Positions 16,889 through 25,826 of a stretch of 64,000 bases of DNA are shown here, one piece after another. The notes beneath the pieces were generated by a model that saw only the letters and a program-made list of their open reading frames with translations, was not told where the DNA came from and made no database searches. The stretch covers positions 1,240,001 through 1,304,000 of the forward strand of contig NZ_CP080598.1 of the NCBI RefSeq assembly GCF_019598945.1, written 5' to 3'. Each line of letters begins with the position of its first letter. The stretch's first letter is position 1. This DNA is from Sphaerospermopsis torques-reginae ITEP-024. Lineage in GTDB: Bacteria > Cyanobacteriota > Cyanobacteriia > Cyanobacteriales > Nostocaceae. A program made the translations under genes and the position numbers.

Positions 16889-17112
16889 TGTACAGGTTTG
16901 TCAATTTGAGTCTACAGGTTTTAATCCCTGGGTAATTAGTAAATCATCTTCAGTATAAAAACGATGCCCCGACAATGTTCTTTTGGCTGGAAGTCTTCCT
17001 TCAACATCCCATCTTTGCAAGGTCTTGACTGAAACTCCGATTTTTTTAGCAAATTCATGAGGTTTAAACATAAAGTCACTCATAGGTTTGTCTATGAGTG
17101 TACAGGTTTGTC
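16889..17112. repeat. Direct repeat pair TGTACAGGTTTGTC flanking the tnpA stub
   Basis: Exact copies stand at 16889-16902, overlapping the tnpA stop, and at 17099-17112, just upstream of its start. A partial copy AGGTTTGTCTATGAG lies at 17084. Placed on both sides of an HTH gene of an IS607 element, these are probable TnpA binding sites. The inner one may also mark the deletion point that shortened tnpA. Confidence 0.5.
16901..17083 (-). pseudogene. Truncated IS607-family TnpA (MerR-like HTH only)
   Basis: These 60 residues match the N-terminal DNA-binding part of IS607 serine recombinases (FKPHEFAKKIGVSVKTLQRWD, then GHRFYTEDDLL). IS607 TnpA is normally about 200 residues, with a C-terminal serine-recombinase catalytic domain. 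Here the frame ends just after the HTH, and no catalytic serine region exists before tnpB. The stub could still bind element ends and act as a repressor, but it cannot recombine DNA. Confidence 0.75.
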
Positions 17113-17740
17113 TATTAAATTTTCAACTTAGGACAAGCTCACGCAAAGACGCAAAGGAAGAAAGGAAGATAACAAGAATGATGTGGTACAAATAGATGAA
17201 AACTGCTGTAAGTACAACAATGTTATTTATTTAGACACTTTTTTAGCAACAATATATATTTTGACATCAAACTTAAATTAAAATCCTGTACATTTTACCA
17301 ATATGCTTAAATCAATCCCAAACTTGCATTAGTGCATTTGCTACTACGCACGCCTTATACAAATAAAGTCCAACTCGGTGTTTGACTAAATTCCTATCAA
17401 TGATTGTTGCACTGCACTATGAACTAGAACTGCTGCACCTTGGCAATAGGCGACTGTGAAATTATATCCTATCCATAGATTTCACTCAACCAAAGGGGAA
17501 GCAGTAGAGAAAAATTTTATCTGCCTTTCAGTAAAACGTCTAAATTTGGTTGACAGAGTTTATGCAATGGCAGATGATATTCAATAAGTTTTTTCCCATC
17601 AAAAGCAATATTTATACTTACCATAGGAAAGCCCTAATGTTGATGAGAAAATCTAGAGATGGAAATCTGCCTCTATTGTAACCAAAGCCAGATACCATAC
17701 CTCTTTAGGAGTAAACTTGACTGATATACAGATCAAAATG
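17113..17740. other. Long spacer with no convincing gene
   Basis: From the IS607 remnant to the NYN gene there is about 1 kb without a gene I can support. The stretch 17113-17740 is A+T-rich, includes a CACGCAAAGACGCAAAGG dispersed repeat at 17140-17157, and shows only short frames with stops. A minus-strand reading near 17518-17625 looks peptide-like but breaks by frameshift. It is probably decayed sequence. Confidence 0.4.
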
Positions 17741-17905
17741 CTATTACCCGCATTTCTCACAAACAATGCGATCGCAATCTATAGAATCCTTATAGAGAAG
17801 CGGTTTCGGGCATTTTTCATAGGGCTAATTTTTGACACAGTGTGAAAACCCAGAATCCAGATGTTATAAGGGTTTGAGGATCTTGGTGAGAAATCCGGGT
17901 ATTAC
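17741..17905. mobile_element. MITE-like element, family C (ATTACCCG…CTCAC ends)
   Basis: The left end ATTACCCGCATTTCTCAC (17743-17760) and the right end GTGAGAAATCCGGGTATTAC (17886-17905) are imperfect inverted repeats enclosing about 125 bases with one HIP1 site. There is no coding content. The remaining bases to 18156 are A+T-rich and hold the promoter of the NYN gene. Confidence 0.5.
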
Positions 17906-18099
17906 TGGGTCATTTTTATTGGTAGATTTTGATCACAGGCTGTATTTGCAAGAGTCGGAGGTTAAACAAGTTCAGTCCCCAGGACTCAAATTAAATGTTT
18001 AGCAATGTTTCAGGCAAGTTTATGCTTTGCCAGAGGTAAGATAAAAGCTATACATGATAACTACCATTATAGATATTAGCGAGCTTGTCAATTAAGAAT

Positions 18100-18108
18100 T
18101 GCTATAAT
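18100..18108 (+). promoter_or_regulatory. Extended -10 promoter candidate for the NYN gene
   Basis: TGCTATAAT at 18100-18108 is a perfect extended -10 (TG-N-TATAAT), 49 bases before the ATG at 18157. No properly spaced -35 hexamer is obvious, which an extended -10 can tolerate. Confidence 0.45.
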
Positions 18109-18156
18109 CTATTGTTCAATCTTACATTCTTATCTATTATTTAGGTGTAAATTTCT

Positions 18157-18678
18157 ATGGTTTTGCCAATGAATCGTCTGTCTATTTTCGTAGACGGAAA
18201 CAATATGTTCTATGCTCAACAAAAAAATGGCTGGTTTTTTGACCCGCGACGAGTGTTAGAATATTTTAAGAACGAACAACCTGAGACAACATTAATCAAT
18301 GCTTTTTGGTACACCGGCTTAAAAGACCCACAAGACCAACGTGGCTTTCGAGATGCACTCATTAGTTTGGGATATACAGTACGGACTAAAATTCTCAAAG
18401 AATATTATGATGATGTCTCTGGCCGTTATTCACAAAAAGCTAATTTAGATATTGAAATTGTTGTTGATATGTTCAATACCGTTGACCAGTACGACCGAGT
18501 AGTTTTATTCAGTGGAGATGGAGATTTTGAAAGAGCGATCGAGTTATTACGTTCCAAAAATACGCATATTACAGTGGTATCGACAGAAGGAATGATAGCC
18601 AGAGAATTGCGTAATGCTACGGATAGATATATAGACTTGAACGATATTAGAGACCAAATAGAAAAGACCGAAGCTTAG
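18157..18678 (+). CDS. NYN-domain (LabA/DUF88-like) protein
   Basis: This 173-residue protein has a PIN-like NYN fold predicted to bind or cut RNA. The metal-binding acidic residues appear in SIFVDGNNMFY near residue 12, LDIEIVVDMF near residue 98 and LFSGDGDFERAIELL near residue 115. The ending ATDRYIDLNDIRDQI is typical of the group. In Synechococcus a member, LabA, affects circadian output, but paralogues exist and this may be another. Start at 18157 or the Met four codons later; both follow an A+T-rich leader with an extended -10. It is a single gene. Confidence 0.85.
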   Translation: MVLPMNRLSIFVDGNNMFYAQQKNGWFFDPRRVLEYFKNEQPETTLINAFWYTGLKDPQDQRGFRDALISLGYTVRTKILKEYYDDVSGRYSQKANLDIEIVVDMFNTVDQYDRVVLFSGDGDFERAIELLRSKNTHITVVSTEGMIARELRNATDRYIDLNDIRDQIEKTEA

Positions 18679-18947
18679 TAAAATTAATAATTATTTACAA
18701 AGCAAAAGTTAAAAACTGAAGAAGGAGTCTGTAACCAGGAGTGAGAAGAAATTATTGAGGCGAAGCATCACCAAAAGTTAGAACTACCAAATCATAGATT
18801 TGCTAGGTATCTTAATCCCAGTTATACATAAGCTAGTCCTATATAATTAATTCTAAATTCTGAATTCTGACTCCTGTATTCTTTTTAATAAAGTTCAAGG
18901 TATTTTAAGCCCACAGTCACAACTAAACAAACCACAACCCAAAACCA

Positions 18948-20540
18948 ATGAGCAATCAAGCAGACAGAATTATCATCTTTGATACGACACTGCGAGATGG
19001 AGAACAGTGTCCAGGAGCGACCTTAAACATAGACGAAAAGCTAATTATTGCCAAACAATTAGCCCGTTTAGGTGTAGATGTAATTGAAGCTGGTTTTGCC
19101 TTTGCGAGTCCGGGTGATTTTGAAGCAGTGAGCAAAATCGCCCAGACTGTGGGTTTAGAAGATGGTCCTGTGATATGTAGTTTAGCTAGAGCTAGACACA
19201 ATGATATCAAAGCCGCAGCGGAAGCGATCAAACCAGCAGCTAAGGGGAGGATTCATACATTTATTGCTACTTCTGATATTCACCTGCAATATAAGTTAAA
19301 GAAAACCAGACCAGAAGTAATTGCGATCGCTGAGGAAATGGTAGCTTATGCTAAAAGCTTCACCGATGATGTAGAATTTTCCCCTGAAGATGCTGGTAGA
19401 TCCGATCCAGAATTTTTGTATCAAGTTTTGGAAAGGGCGATCGCTGCTGGTGCAACAACTGTTAACATTCCTGACACTGTAGGTTACACTACCCCCAGCG
19501 AATTTGGCGCTATTATCAAAGGTATCAAAGAAAACGTCCCCAACATTGATCAGGCGATTATTTCCGTCCACGGCCATAATGATTTGGGTTTAGCTGTGGC
19601 CAACTTCCTGGAAGCTGTGAAAAACGGCGCACGACAGCTAGAATGTACCATCAATGGTATAGGAGAACGGGCAGGAAATGCGGCTTTAGAAGAATTGGTG
19701 ATGGCCTTGCACGTCAGACGGCAATATTTTAACTCTTTCTTTGGTAGACCTGCTGATTCTGAAGAATCATTAACTAATATTGACACCAAGCAAATTTATA
19801 AAACCTCCCGCTTGGTTTCCAGCTTGACAGGAATGCTGGTACAACCAAATAAAGCTATTGTCGGTGCTAATGCTTTTGCACACGAGTCAGGTATTCACCA
19901 AGATGGAGTGTTAAAAAATAAACTCACTTATGAGATTATGGATGCCCAATTGATTGGGTTAACAGACAATCAAATAGTATTGGGTAAACACTCTGGTAGA
20001 AATGCGTTCCGTACTCGTTTAAAAGAATTGGGCTTTGAGTTGTCAGAAAATGATCTGAATAAAGCCTTTCTTCGGTTTAAAGAAGTTGCAGACAAAAAGA
20101 AAGAAATTTCTGATTGGGATTTAGAGGCGATCGTTAACGACGAAATTAAACAAGCACCAGATTTATTTAAAATCGAATTGGTGCAAGTTTCCTGTGGTAG
20201 CAACGCCAAACCCACCGCAACTGTTACCCTGCGGACACCCGACGGACAAGAATTAACGGATGCGGCGATCGGTACTGGTCCAGTAGATGCAGTTTATAAA
20301 GCTATCAATCGGGTAGTGAATGTACCGAATGATTTGATTGAATTTTCTGTACAATCGGTAACAGGCGGAATTGATGCTCTGGGAGAGGTGACGATTCGTT
20401 TACGTTATGAATCCCGTGTATTTTCCGGTCATGCAGCCAGTACAGATATAATTGTGGCCTCGGCTCAGGCTTATGTGAATGCACTGAATAGGTTGTATGC
20501 TGCACTACAGCAAACCGTGAAGAAAGAAGTGACAGCTTAG
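18948..20540 (+). CDS. leuA: 2-isopropylmalate synthase
   Basis: LeuA condenses acetyl-CoA with 2-oxoisovalerate in the first committed step of leucine synthesis. The TIM-barrel catalytic domain opens with [16 protein letters not shown] and has the metal ligands in [12 protein letters not shown] and [27 protein letters not shown] lies near residue 305. The C-terminal regulatory domain (from about residue 390) ends with [25 protein letters not shown], where leucine binds for feedback inhibition. The 530 residues match the family. No other leu gene is next to it, as is common in cyanobacteria. Confidence 0.97.
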   Translation: MSNQADRIIIFDTTLRDGEQCPGATLNIDEKLIIAKQLARLGVDVIEAGFAFASPGDFEAVSKIAQTVGLEDGPVICSLARARHNDIKAAAEAIKPAAKGRIHTFIATSDIHLQYKLKKTRPEVIAIAEEMVAYAKSFTDDVEFSPEDAGRSDPEFLYQVLERAIAAGATTVNIPDTVGYTTPSEFGAIIKGIKENVPNIDQAIISVHGHNDLGLAVANFLEAVKNGARQLECTINGIGERAGNAALEELVMALHVRRQYFNSFFGRPADSEESLTNIDTKQIYKTSRLVSSLTGMLVQPNKAIVGANAFAHESGIHQDGVLKNKLTYEIMDAQLIGLTDNQIVLGKHSGRNAFRTRLKELGFELSENDLNKAFLRFKEVADKKKEISDWDLEAIVNDEIKQAPDLFKIELVQVSCGSNAKPTATVTLRTPDGQELTDAAIGTGPVDAVYKAINRVVNVPNDLIEFSVQSVTGGIDALGEVTIRLRYESRVFSGHAASTDIIVASAQAYVNALNRLYAALQQTVKKEVTA

Positions 20541-20714
20541 TGGTAGAGTGGGTTAGATCCGGTAATTCGTCATTTGACCCACAATTAGAAATTTAAAATT
20601 CCAATACATAACATCTTATAAAAATTCTGCGAGTTTAAAATAAGCAATACCTGTTTTTATTTGCAGCGTTTGTTAATTTTATTAATTTCCCGCACTGGAT
20701 TTGGGAAGACTAAC

Positions 20715-22016
20715 ATGAAAATTCGACAACTTGAACTTCAAAATTTTCGATGCTTTGAGCATAAAGTTTTTGATTTTTCAGATCAGTTTAACGTTTTTAT
20801 TGGTGATAATGCTACAGGAAAGACGGCTATTCTTGATGCACTAGCTATTGGTGCAGGAAGCTTTTTTTTAGGAATTGACAAAATAGACTCAGTGAATATT
20901 CATAAAGATGAAATTCGTCGTATTCTCAGAAAAGAAGGAGAAACACCAACACTAGAACCGATTTTACCAGTAGTTGTATCTTGTCAAGGTTGTTTAGATG
21001 TTACAGAGATTTCATGGACAAGAGAAATCAAAACTGATGGTGGTACTACAACCCGTGAAGGGGCAAAAAAAATATTAGAATATGCTAGAGAATTACAGCA
21101 AAAAGTTCGTGTTCAAGAACAAGATAGGGAAAAGATTATTTTGCCAGTAATTTCATATTACAGTACAGGTCGTCTTTGGGTTCAACATAGGGAAATAAAA
21201 AATCTTAAAACACTTCCTCCTGATTCTCGATTTCTAGGATATAAGAACTGTTTGACAAAATCCTATGAATTGAAAAAAATAATGCAGTGGTTTAAAACGT
21301 GGGAATTGACATCTTTACAACAAGGAAAAACTTTAGGTACTTTGTCAGGAGTTAAAGAAGCCATTAAAAGTTGTATGGAAGATTGGCAAGATGTCAAATA
21401 TGACGTACTTCAAAAAGAACTGGTTGCTACTTCACAAGATGGAAGAACTTTACCCTTTAGAATGTTAAGTGATGGTGTAAAAAATATGATAGGAATGGTT
21501 GCTGATATTGCCTATCGTTGTGTTACCTTAAATCCGCAATTTGAAGGTGAAGCCGCAAAACTTACACCGGGTATTGTTTTAATTGATGAAATTGATTTAC
21601 ACCTACATCCTAAATGGCAACGTCGAGTTATTGAAGATTTAAAAAGAACATTTCCTAAGATTCAATTTTTCGCAACTACCCATTCACCATTAATTATTCA
21701 ATCTTTAAGAGATCGAGAACTAATTGATCTAAATAATCCCGATTTAATACCAACAGCAGAATATGAAAACAAATATATAGAATATATCACAGAAAATGTG
21801 ATGGGTGTTGAAAATGTAAATAGAAATGAGCGATATCAACAGATGATGGAAACGGCAGAAAGATATTATCAAATGTTAGAAAATGCCAATAATTCATCTC
21901 CAGAAGAATTAGAGAATTTAAAATCACAACTGGATGAATTAATAGAACCATATAGTGATGATGTTGCCTATCATGCTTTTTTGAAAATGAAGCGTTTAGC
22001 AAAATTAGGAGAATAA
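20715..22016 (+). CDS. ptuA: Septu-type AAA/ABC ATPase (PtuA-like)
   Basis: This 433-residue ABC/SMC-class ATPase opens MKIRQLELQNFRCF, the usual beta strand before the nucleotide site. Walker A is GDNATGKT (about residues 30-37). The signature-like region LPFRMLSDGVKNMIGM is near residue 250, Walker B is VLIDEIDLHLHP near residue 290, and TTHSPLIIQSL follows. Its pairing with an HNH gene five bases downstream matches the Septu anti-phage arrangement, in which PtuA forms a scaffold that controls the PtuB nuclease. I use the ATG at 20715, preceded by GGGAAGA; a TTG at 20661 would add 18 non-homologous residues. OLD-like or retron-associated ATPases are alternatives; no reverse transcriptase is present. 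Confidence 0.8.
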   Translation: MKIRQLELQNFRCFEHKVFDFSDQFNVFIGDNATGKTAILDALAIGAGSFFLGIDKIDSVNIHKDEIRRILRKEGETPTLEPILPVVVSCQGCLDVTEISWTREIKTDGGTTTREGAKKILEYARELQQKVRVQEQDREKIILPVISYYSTGRLWVQHREIKNLKTLPPDSRFLGYKNCLTKSYELKKIMQWFKTWELTSLQQGKTLGTLSGVKEAIKSCMEDWQDVKYDVLQKELVATSQDGRTLPFRMLSDGVKNMIGMVADIAYRCVTLNPQFEGEAAKLTPGIVLIDEIDLHLHPKWQRRVIEDLKRTFPKIQFFATTHSPLIIQSLRDRELIDLNNPDLIPTAEYENKYIEYITENVMGVENVNRNERYQQMMETAERYYQMLENANNSSPEELENLKSQLDELIEPYSDDVAYHAFLKMKRLAKLGE

Positions 22017-22021
22017 TCACA

Positions 22022-22732
22022 GTGCGTCCAATTCAAAGAGGTAGTATACCAACTGATCCAACAACAGGTCAAAAAATTGTTTTCAGTAAACATCCAAAAG
22101 CTAAATCTTATCTTATAGAGAGAATAGGAAATTATTGTTCTTACTGCGAAAAGCGTGTTACACAACTTTTTGATGTAGAACATATTTTATCACAACATAA
22201 ATATCCTCAATTAAAAACTAATTGGTATAATTTTCTACTTTTATGTAGAGTTTGTAATGATATTAAAGGACATTCTCTCATTAGGAGAAAAAACTTTTAT
22301 TGGGCTGATGTAGATAATACATTCCGAATTTTTGAATATCATCCTGAAAGCGGAGATATAAACGTCAATTCCTTGCTTTCTGATGCAGAAAAAGCAATCG
22401 CAAAAAACACATTAGATTTAGTTGGCTTAGATAGAAAACCTGGACATCCTAAATATAAACCTACCTCAGCAGATTTGCGTTGGAAAGAAAGACTTGTAGC
22501 TGTAGGAATAGCTCAAGAAGCATTTTCTGATTTACAAAAAAATGATACTCCTGAAATGAGAAAACAAATAGTTCGTACTGCTCAAGGAATAGGTTTTTTC
22601 TCTGTTTGGATGACTGTATTTAAAGATGATCCTGAAATGATCAAACGGTTCATTGCAGCATTTCCGGGAACTGCTGGAGATTGTTTTGATCATGAAGGTA
22701 AGCCTATTCATCGTCCTAAAGGAAGAGTATAA
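22022..22732 (+). CDS. ptuB: Septu-type HNH endonuclease (PtuB-like)
   Basis: This 236-residue nuclease has an HNH core: zinc-binding Cys39 and Cys42 in CSYCEKR, the catalytic histidine in DVEHILSQ (His54), then NWYNFLLLCRVCNDIKG with Cys75 and Cys78. In Septu systems the paired nuclease degrades nucleic acid when released by the ATPase. The C-terminal half is helical and probably binds PtuA. It starts at GTG (22022), five bases after the ptuA stop, so the two are cotranscribed and likely translationally coupled. Confidence 0.8.
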   Translation: MRPIQRGSIPTDPTTGQKIVFSKHPKAKSYLIERIGNYCSYCEKRVTQLFDVEHILSQHKYPQLKTNWYNFLLLCRVCNDIKGHSLIRRKNFYWADVDNTFRIFEYHPESGDINVNSLLSDAEKAIAKNTLDLVGLDRKPGHPKYKPTSADLRWKERLVAVGIAQEAFSDLQKNDTPEMRKQIVRTAQGIGFFSVWMTVFKDDPEMIKRFIAAFPGTAGDCFDHEGKPIHRPKGRV

Positions 22733-22913
22733 ACAATGAAACCTGTAATATAAAAAAGCGAAATATCTGGGTTTTGAGGATTACAAAAATTATCCATATA
22801 CTCTGCTTTTACAATTAATTAGTAATTTTATTACATAAAATATTAAAAAATTATTAAAACTGTCACCGAAACAGTCTATACTGCTAAAAGCTGTTTTTAA
22901 CAACTAAACATCC

Positions 22914-23576
22914 ATGAGTACCGATAAGACCACGGAATTACCCCTTTGGGTGCAAGATAGAGAAGTAGTATTAGCCCATGATGAGGGTGTACAATGGCGA
23001 GAAGGACAAAAGCCAGACTATTCTTTTACTAATGAATATTTGCATAAAGAAAGTAAATATAATCATCCAGAAGGTTCATTAGAGGCGATCGCTCAAAATT
23101 TAGTTCGCACCTTTGAAATGGAAGCATCCCATAAACTTAACCCCGAACAATGGCTTTCTATTGTTGCGGATCAGTTTAGAATGAGTAGTAACGGTGGACC
23201 ACAATACACAGCAAAGGAAGTAGTAGAACAAGGAACATACAACTTATTTATAGTTGAAAATGAGCATTATTGCCCAGCAAAGGAAACTTTTGAATCTTCA
23301 TTTGAATTATTTCATAAAGCTTTTCCCAACGGCTTTTTATGGGAATTAACAGAAGTGCTTTCTGGACCTCCTAGCGTTACCTTTAAATGGAGACATTGGG
23401 GAACATTTACAGGCACATATAAAGATTATGCACCCACAGGAGAAACCATAGAAATTACAGGGATGAGTATTGCTCGCGTCACAGAAGATTTAAAAATTGA
23501 ATCTTTAGAGCATTACTTTGATAATAATGCCTTTTTGCAAAAATTAACTGCTGGTGGTTGTCCATTTCATTCCTAA
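22914..23576 (+). CDS. SnoaL-like (NTF2-fold) protein
   Basis: This is a 220-residue soluble protein. The second half has the pattern of the SnoaL/NTF2 fold: LFIVENEHYCPAKETFESS, VTFKWRHWGTFTGTYKDYAPTG and a final strand IESLEHYFDN. SnoaL-like proteins include polyketide cyclases, ester cyclases and many with unknown ligands. The N-terminal 60 residues, rich in acidic and aromatic residues, are unusual for the family. It sits between the Septu pair and recQ with 181 and 91 bases on either side, so coupling to them is not shown. Confidence 0.7.
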   Translation: MSTDKTTELPLWVQDREVVLAHDEGVQWREGQKPDYSFTNEYLHKESKYNHPEGSLEAIAQNLVRTFEMEASHKLNPEQWLSIVADQFRMSSNGGPQYTAKEVVEQGTYNLFIVENEHYCPAKETFESSFELFHKAFPNGFLWELTEVLSGPPSVTFKWRHWGTFTGTYKDYAPTGETIEITGMSIARVTEDLKIESLEHYFDNNAFLQKLTAGGCPFHS

Positions 23577-23667
23577 AATATAGGTTGGGGGTTTAGCACT
23601 GCTAAACCCCTACAAATTTAAAGTTATATATAGATTTTATTTACCATAATTTAGGTCTAATTTTAAT

Positions 23668-25113
23668 ATGAATCAACCCAATAATACATCATTAACCGAA
23701 ATTCGCACCGTATTAAAACAAATCTGGGGTTATGATGATTTTCGTCCTCCACAGGGAGAAATTGTCAACAGTTTATTATCCCAAAAAGATGCTTTAATTA
23801 TTATGCCCACAGGAGGGGGAAAATCCATTTGTTTTCAACTTCCTGCACTCTTAAAAACAGGATTAACTTTAGTAGTTTCTCCCTTGGTTGCATTGATGGA
23901 AAACCAAGTTGAAGAACTCAAACAACGAAATCAAAAAGCTGCACTTTTACATAGTGAACTACCTACATATCAACGTCGGGCAACATTGCAAGCTTTAGAA
24001 AAACAACAATTAAGATTATTATATTTATCACCAGAAACTTTATTCAGTCCTCCTGTGTGGGAAAGATTATCTCATCCCCAATTACAAATTAATGGTTTGA
24101 TATTAGATGAAGCTCATTGTTTAGTACAATGGGGTGATACATTTCGTCCAGCTTATCGACGTTTGGGTGCTGTACGTCCAGCTTTATTAAAAACAAAACC
24201 ACCGGGAACAAAAATTAGTATAGCAGCTTTTACTGCCACTGCTGATCCTGCTGCACAAAAGATAATTGCTGATGTTTTACAGTTACAAAAACCTGATAGT
24301 TATAAACTCAATCCTTATCGTGCTAATTTACATCCTAGTGTGAAAATTGCTTGGACTCCAAAAGGGAGAAAACAACAATTATTAAAATTTATTCAAAAGT
24401 ATCAAAATCAAGCAGGTTTGATTTATGTGAGAACTCGTAAAGATAGCGAAGAATTAGCAGCATGGTTAACAGAATTAGGGTATAATACTGCTAGTTATCA
24501 TGCGGGTTTAGGTGCTACAGAAAGACGCGCAGTAGAAGCAAGTTGGTTAAATGGAAAAATGCCGTTTGTTGTTTGTACCTGTGCTTTTGGCATGGGGATA
24601 AATAAGCCAGATGTTCGTTGGGTTGTTCATTTTCATGCACCACATTTATTATCAGAATATGTGCAGGAAATTGGACGTGCGGGAAGAGATGGAAAACCAG
24701 CGGAAGCGTTAACTTTAATAAGTGAACCGACGGGTTTTTTAGATGCTGAAGATAAACAAAGACAGCAATTTTTTGAACAACAGATGTTGAAACAACAACA
24801 AAAAGCACAACATTTAGCGAAAAAGTTACCAAAACAAGGAGAAGTAACATCTGTAATTAAACAATTTCCTGATGGTGCAACGGCGCTTTCTTTACTTCAT
24901 AGTAGCGGACAACTGCAATGGCTTGATCCTTTTCATTATAAGATTTCTGCAAAGTCGGGAAGTCAGCCACAAATGCAATTACAAGCTGCTAAACAAATGA
25001 GTGAATATTTGTATAGTAAAAAATGTCGTTGGCAATTTTTGTTAGATGCTTTTGGGTTTGGGAAAGAAGCGGAAAATTGGCGTTGTGGACATTGTGATAA
25101 TTGTCGGAAATAG
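23668..25113 (+). CDS. recQ: RecQ-family ATP-dependent DNA helicase
   Basis: This 481-residue helicase unwinds DNA with 3'-5' polarity in repair. Motifs follow in order: Q-motif region WGYDDFRPPQGEIV, Walker A MPTGGGKS near residue 50, DEAH in LDEAHCLVQWG near residue 145, TATA in AFTATADP, and motif VI in QEIGRAGRDG near residue 335. A zinc-binding RQC-like end has CRW, then CGHCDNC. It lacks the HRDC domain and is shorter than standard RecQ (about 600-700), as in the short cyanobacterial RecQ forms. It lies between the Septu pair and the convergent DUF262/HEPN operon, but RecQ also works in general repair. Confidence 0.88.
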   Translation: MNQPNNTSLTEIRTVLKQIWGYDDFRPPQGEIVNSLLSQKDALIIMPTGGGKSICFQLPALLKTGLTLVVSPLVALMENQVEELKQRNQKAALLHSELPTYQRRATLQALEKQQLRLLYLSPETLFSPPVWERLSHPQLQINGLILDEAHCLVQWGDTFRPAYRRLGAVRPALLKTKPPGTKISIAAFTATADPAAQKIIADVLQLQKPDSYKLNPYRANLHPSVKIAWTPKGRKQQLLKFIQKYQNQAGLIYVRTRKDSEELAAWLTELGYNTASYHAGLGATERRAVEASWLNGKMPFVVCTCAFGMGINKPDVRWVVHFHAPHLLSEYVQEIGRAGRDGKPAEALTLISEPTGFLDAEDKQRQQFFEQQMLKQQQKAQHLAKKLPKQGEVTSVIKQFPDGATALSLLHSSGQLQWLDPFHYKISAKSGSQPQMQLQAAKQMSEYLYSKKCRWQFLLDAFGFGKEAENWRCGHCDNCRK

Positions 25114-25154
25114 ATAGTCTATTTAATTAGGTAATTAATAAATAGTGAAAAATT

Positions 25155-25826
25155 TTATGATGATGTAGATGTATTAGATGGACTTTGACAACAATATTGT
25201 TTTATTGAAGCAGCGTTATCTATTTGATTTCTGAGTGTATCCATCATTCCTATTACTATTGTATGCAATTCATCGTAATCTTTTTCATCTATATCAAGAT
25301 AATTACCATGAGCTATAAGATTTCTTTTTTCAAGTAATCTTTTATTTATAAATACTTCTTTTGATTCATAGAGTGAATAATCTAAACCCAGCATAGATAT
25401 TATTTCTTTAAAAACTGATGCTGATAAATTAGATGTAGCAATTCTAAATTCATATTTGATCACACTTCGCTCATTTAATCTAGTCATAAAAAATTCTGCA
25501 ACTTCATTATATATAGTTGCTTTTTTGGTGTCCTTAGCTTCATCTAATTGATCTTTCATTGCCAAGGCTATAAAATTATTTGCTAGTTGATTATAAGGTA
25601 GCCTTTGCATAGCAACAAATTCTATATAGTTATTACCTGATACTTTAACAAATCCTTCCCAGTGAGCATAAAGCATAGTGACCCCACTACGAAGCAATAC
25701 TTTTCTTCTTCCTGATTCAAAGGATTTTGAATCAATCAAACTTTTCAATATTGAAAGCTCTTTTTTTCGCCATGCCAGTTCTTCAGATAATTTATCACTA
25801 AGCTGCTCTAAAGTTCGTATTTTCAT
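25155..25826 (-). CDS. HEPN-fold nuclease of the MAE_28990/MAE_18760 family
   Basis: I recognise this 223-residue, all-helical protein as the MAE_28990/MAE_18760-like HEPN family. The catalytic R-x4-H motif is Arg168 to His173 in KRNLIAHGN, the signature of HEPN ribonucleases used in toxin-antitoxin and anti-phage systems. The N-terminal helices carry ELAWRKKELSILKSL and MLYAHWEGFVK, conserved in this group. It is the second gene of an operon: its ATG overlaps the stop of the DUF262 gene by four bases (ATGA). I infer it is the effector and DUF262 the sensor or regulator. The target RNA is unknown. Confidence 0.8.
   Translation of the reverse strand: MKIRTLEQLSDKLSEELAWRKKELSILKSLIDSKSFESGRRKVLLRSGVTMLYAHWEGFVKVSGNNYIEFVAMQRLPYNQLANNFIALAMKDQLDEAKDTKKATIYNEVAEFFMTRLNERSVIKYEFRIATSNLSASVFKEIISMLGLDYSLYESKEVFINKRLLEKRNLIAHGNYLDIDEKDYDELHTIVIGMMDTLRNQIDNAASIKQYCCQSPSNTSTSS

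Noticed and set aside
17518-17625. A short peptide-like reading on the minus strand in the long spacer
   Set aside because: On recounting bases it needs a frameshift to stay open and resembles nothing I know.
20715-22732. A retron with ATPase and HNH effectors
   Set aside because: No reverse transcriptase gene or structured msr/msd region is visible on either side of the pair, so a stand-alone Septu unit is preferred.
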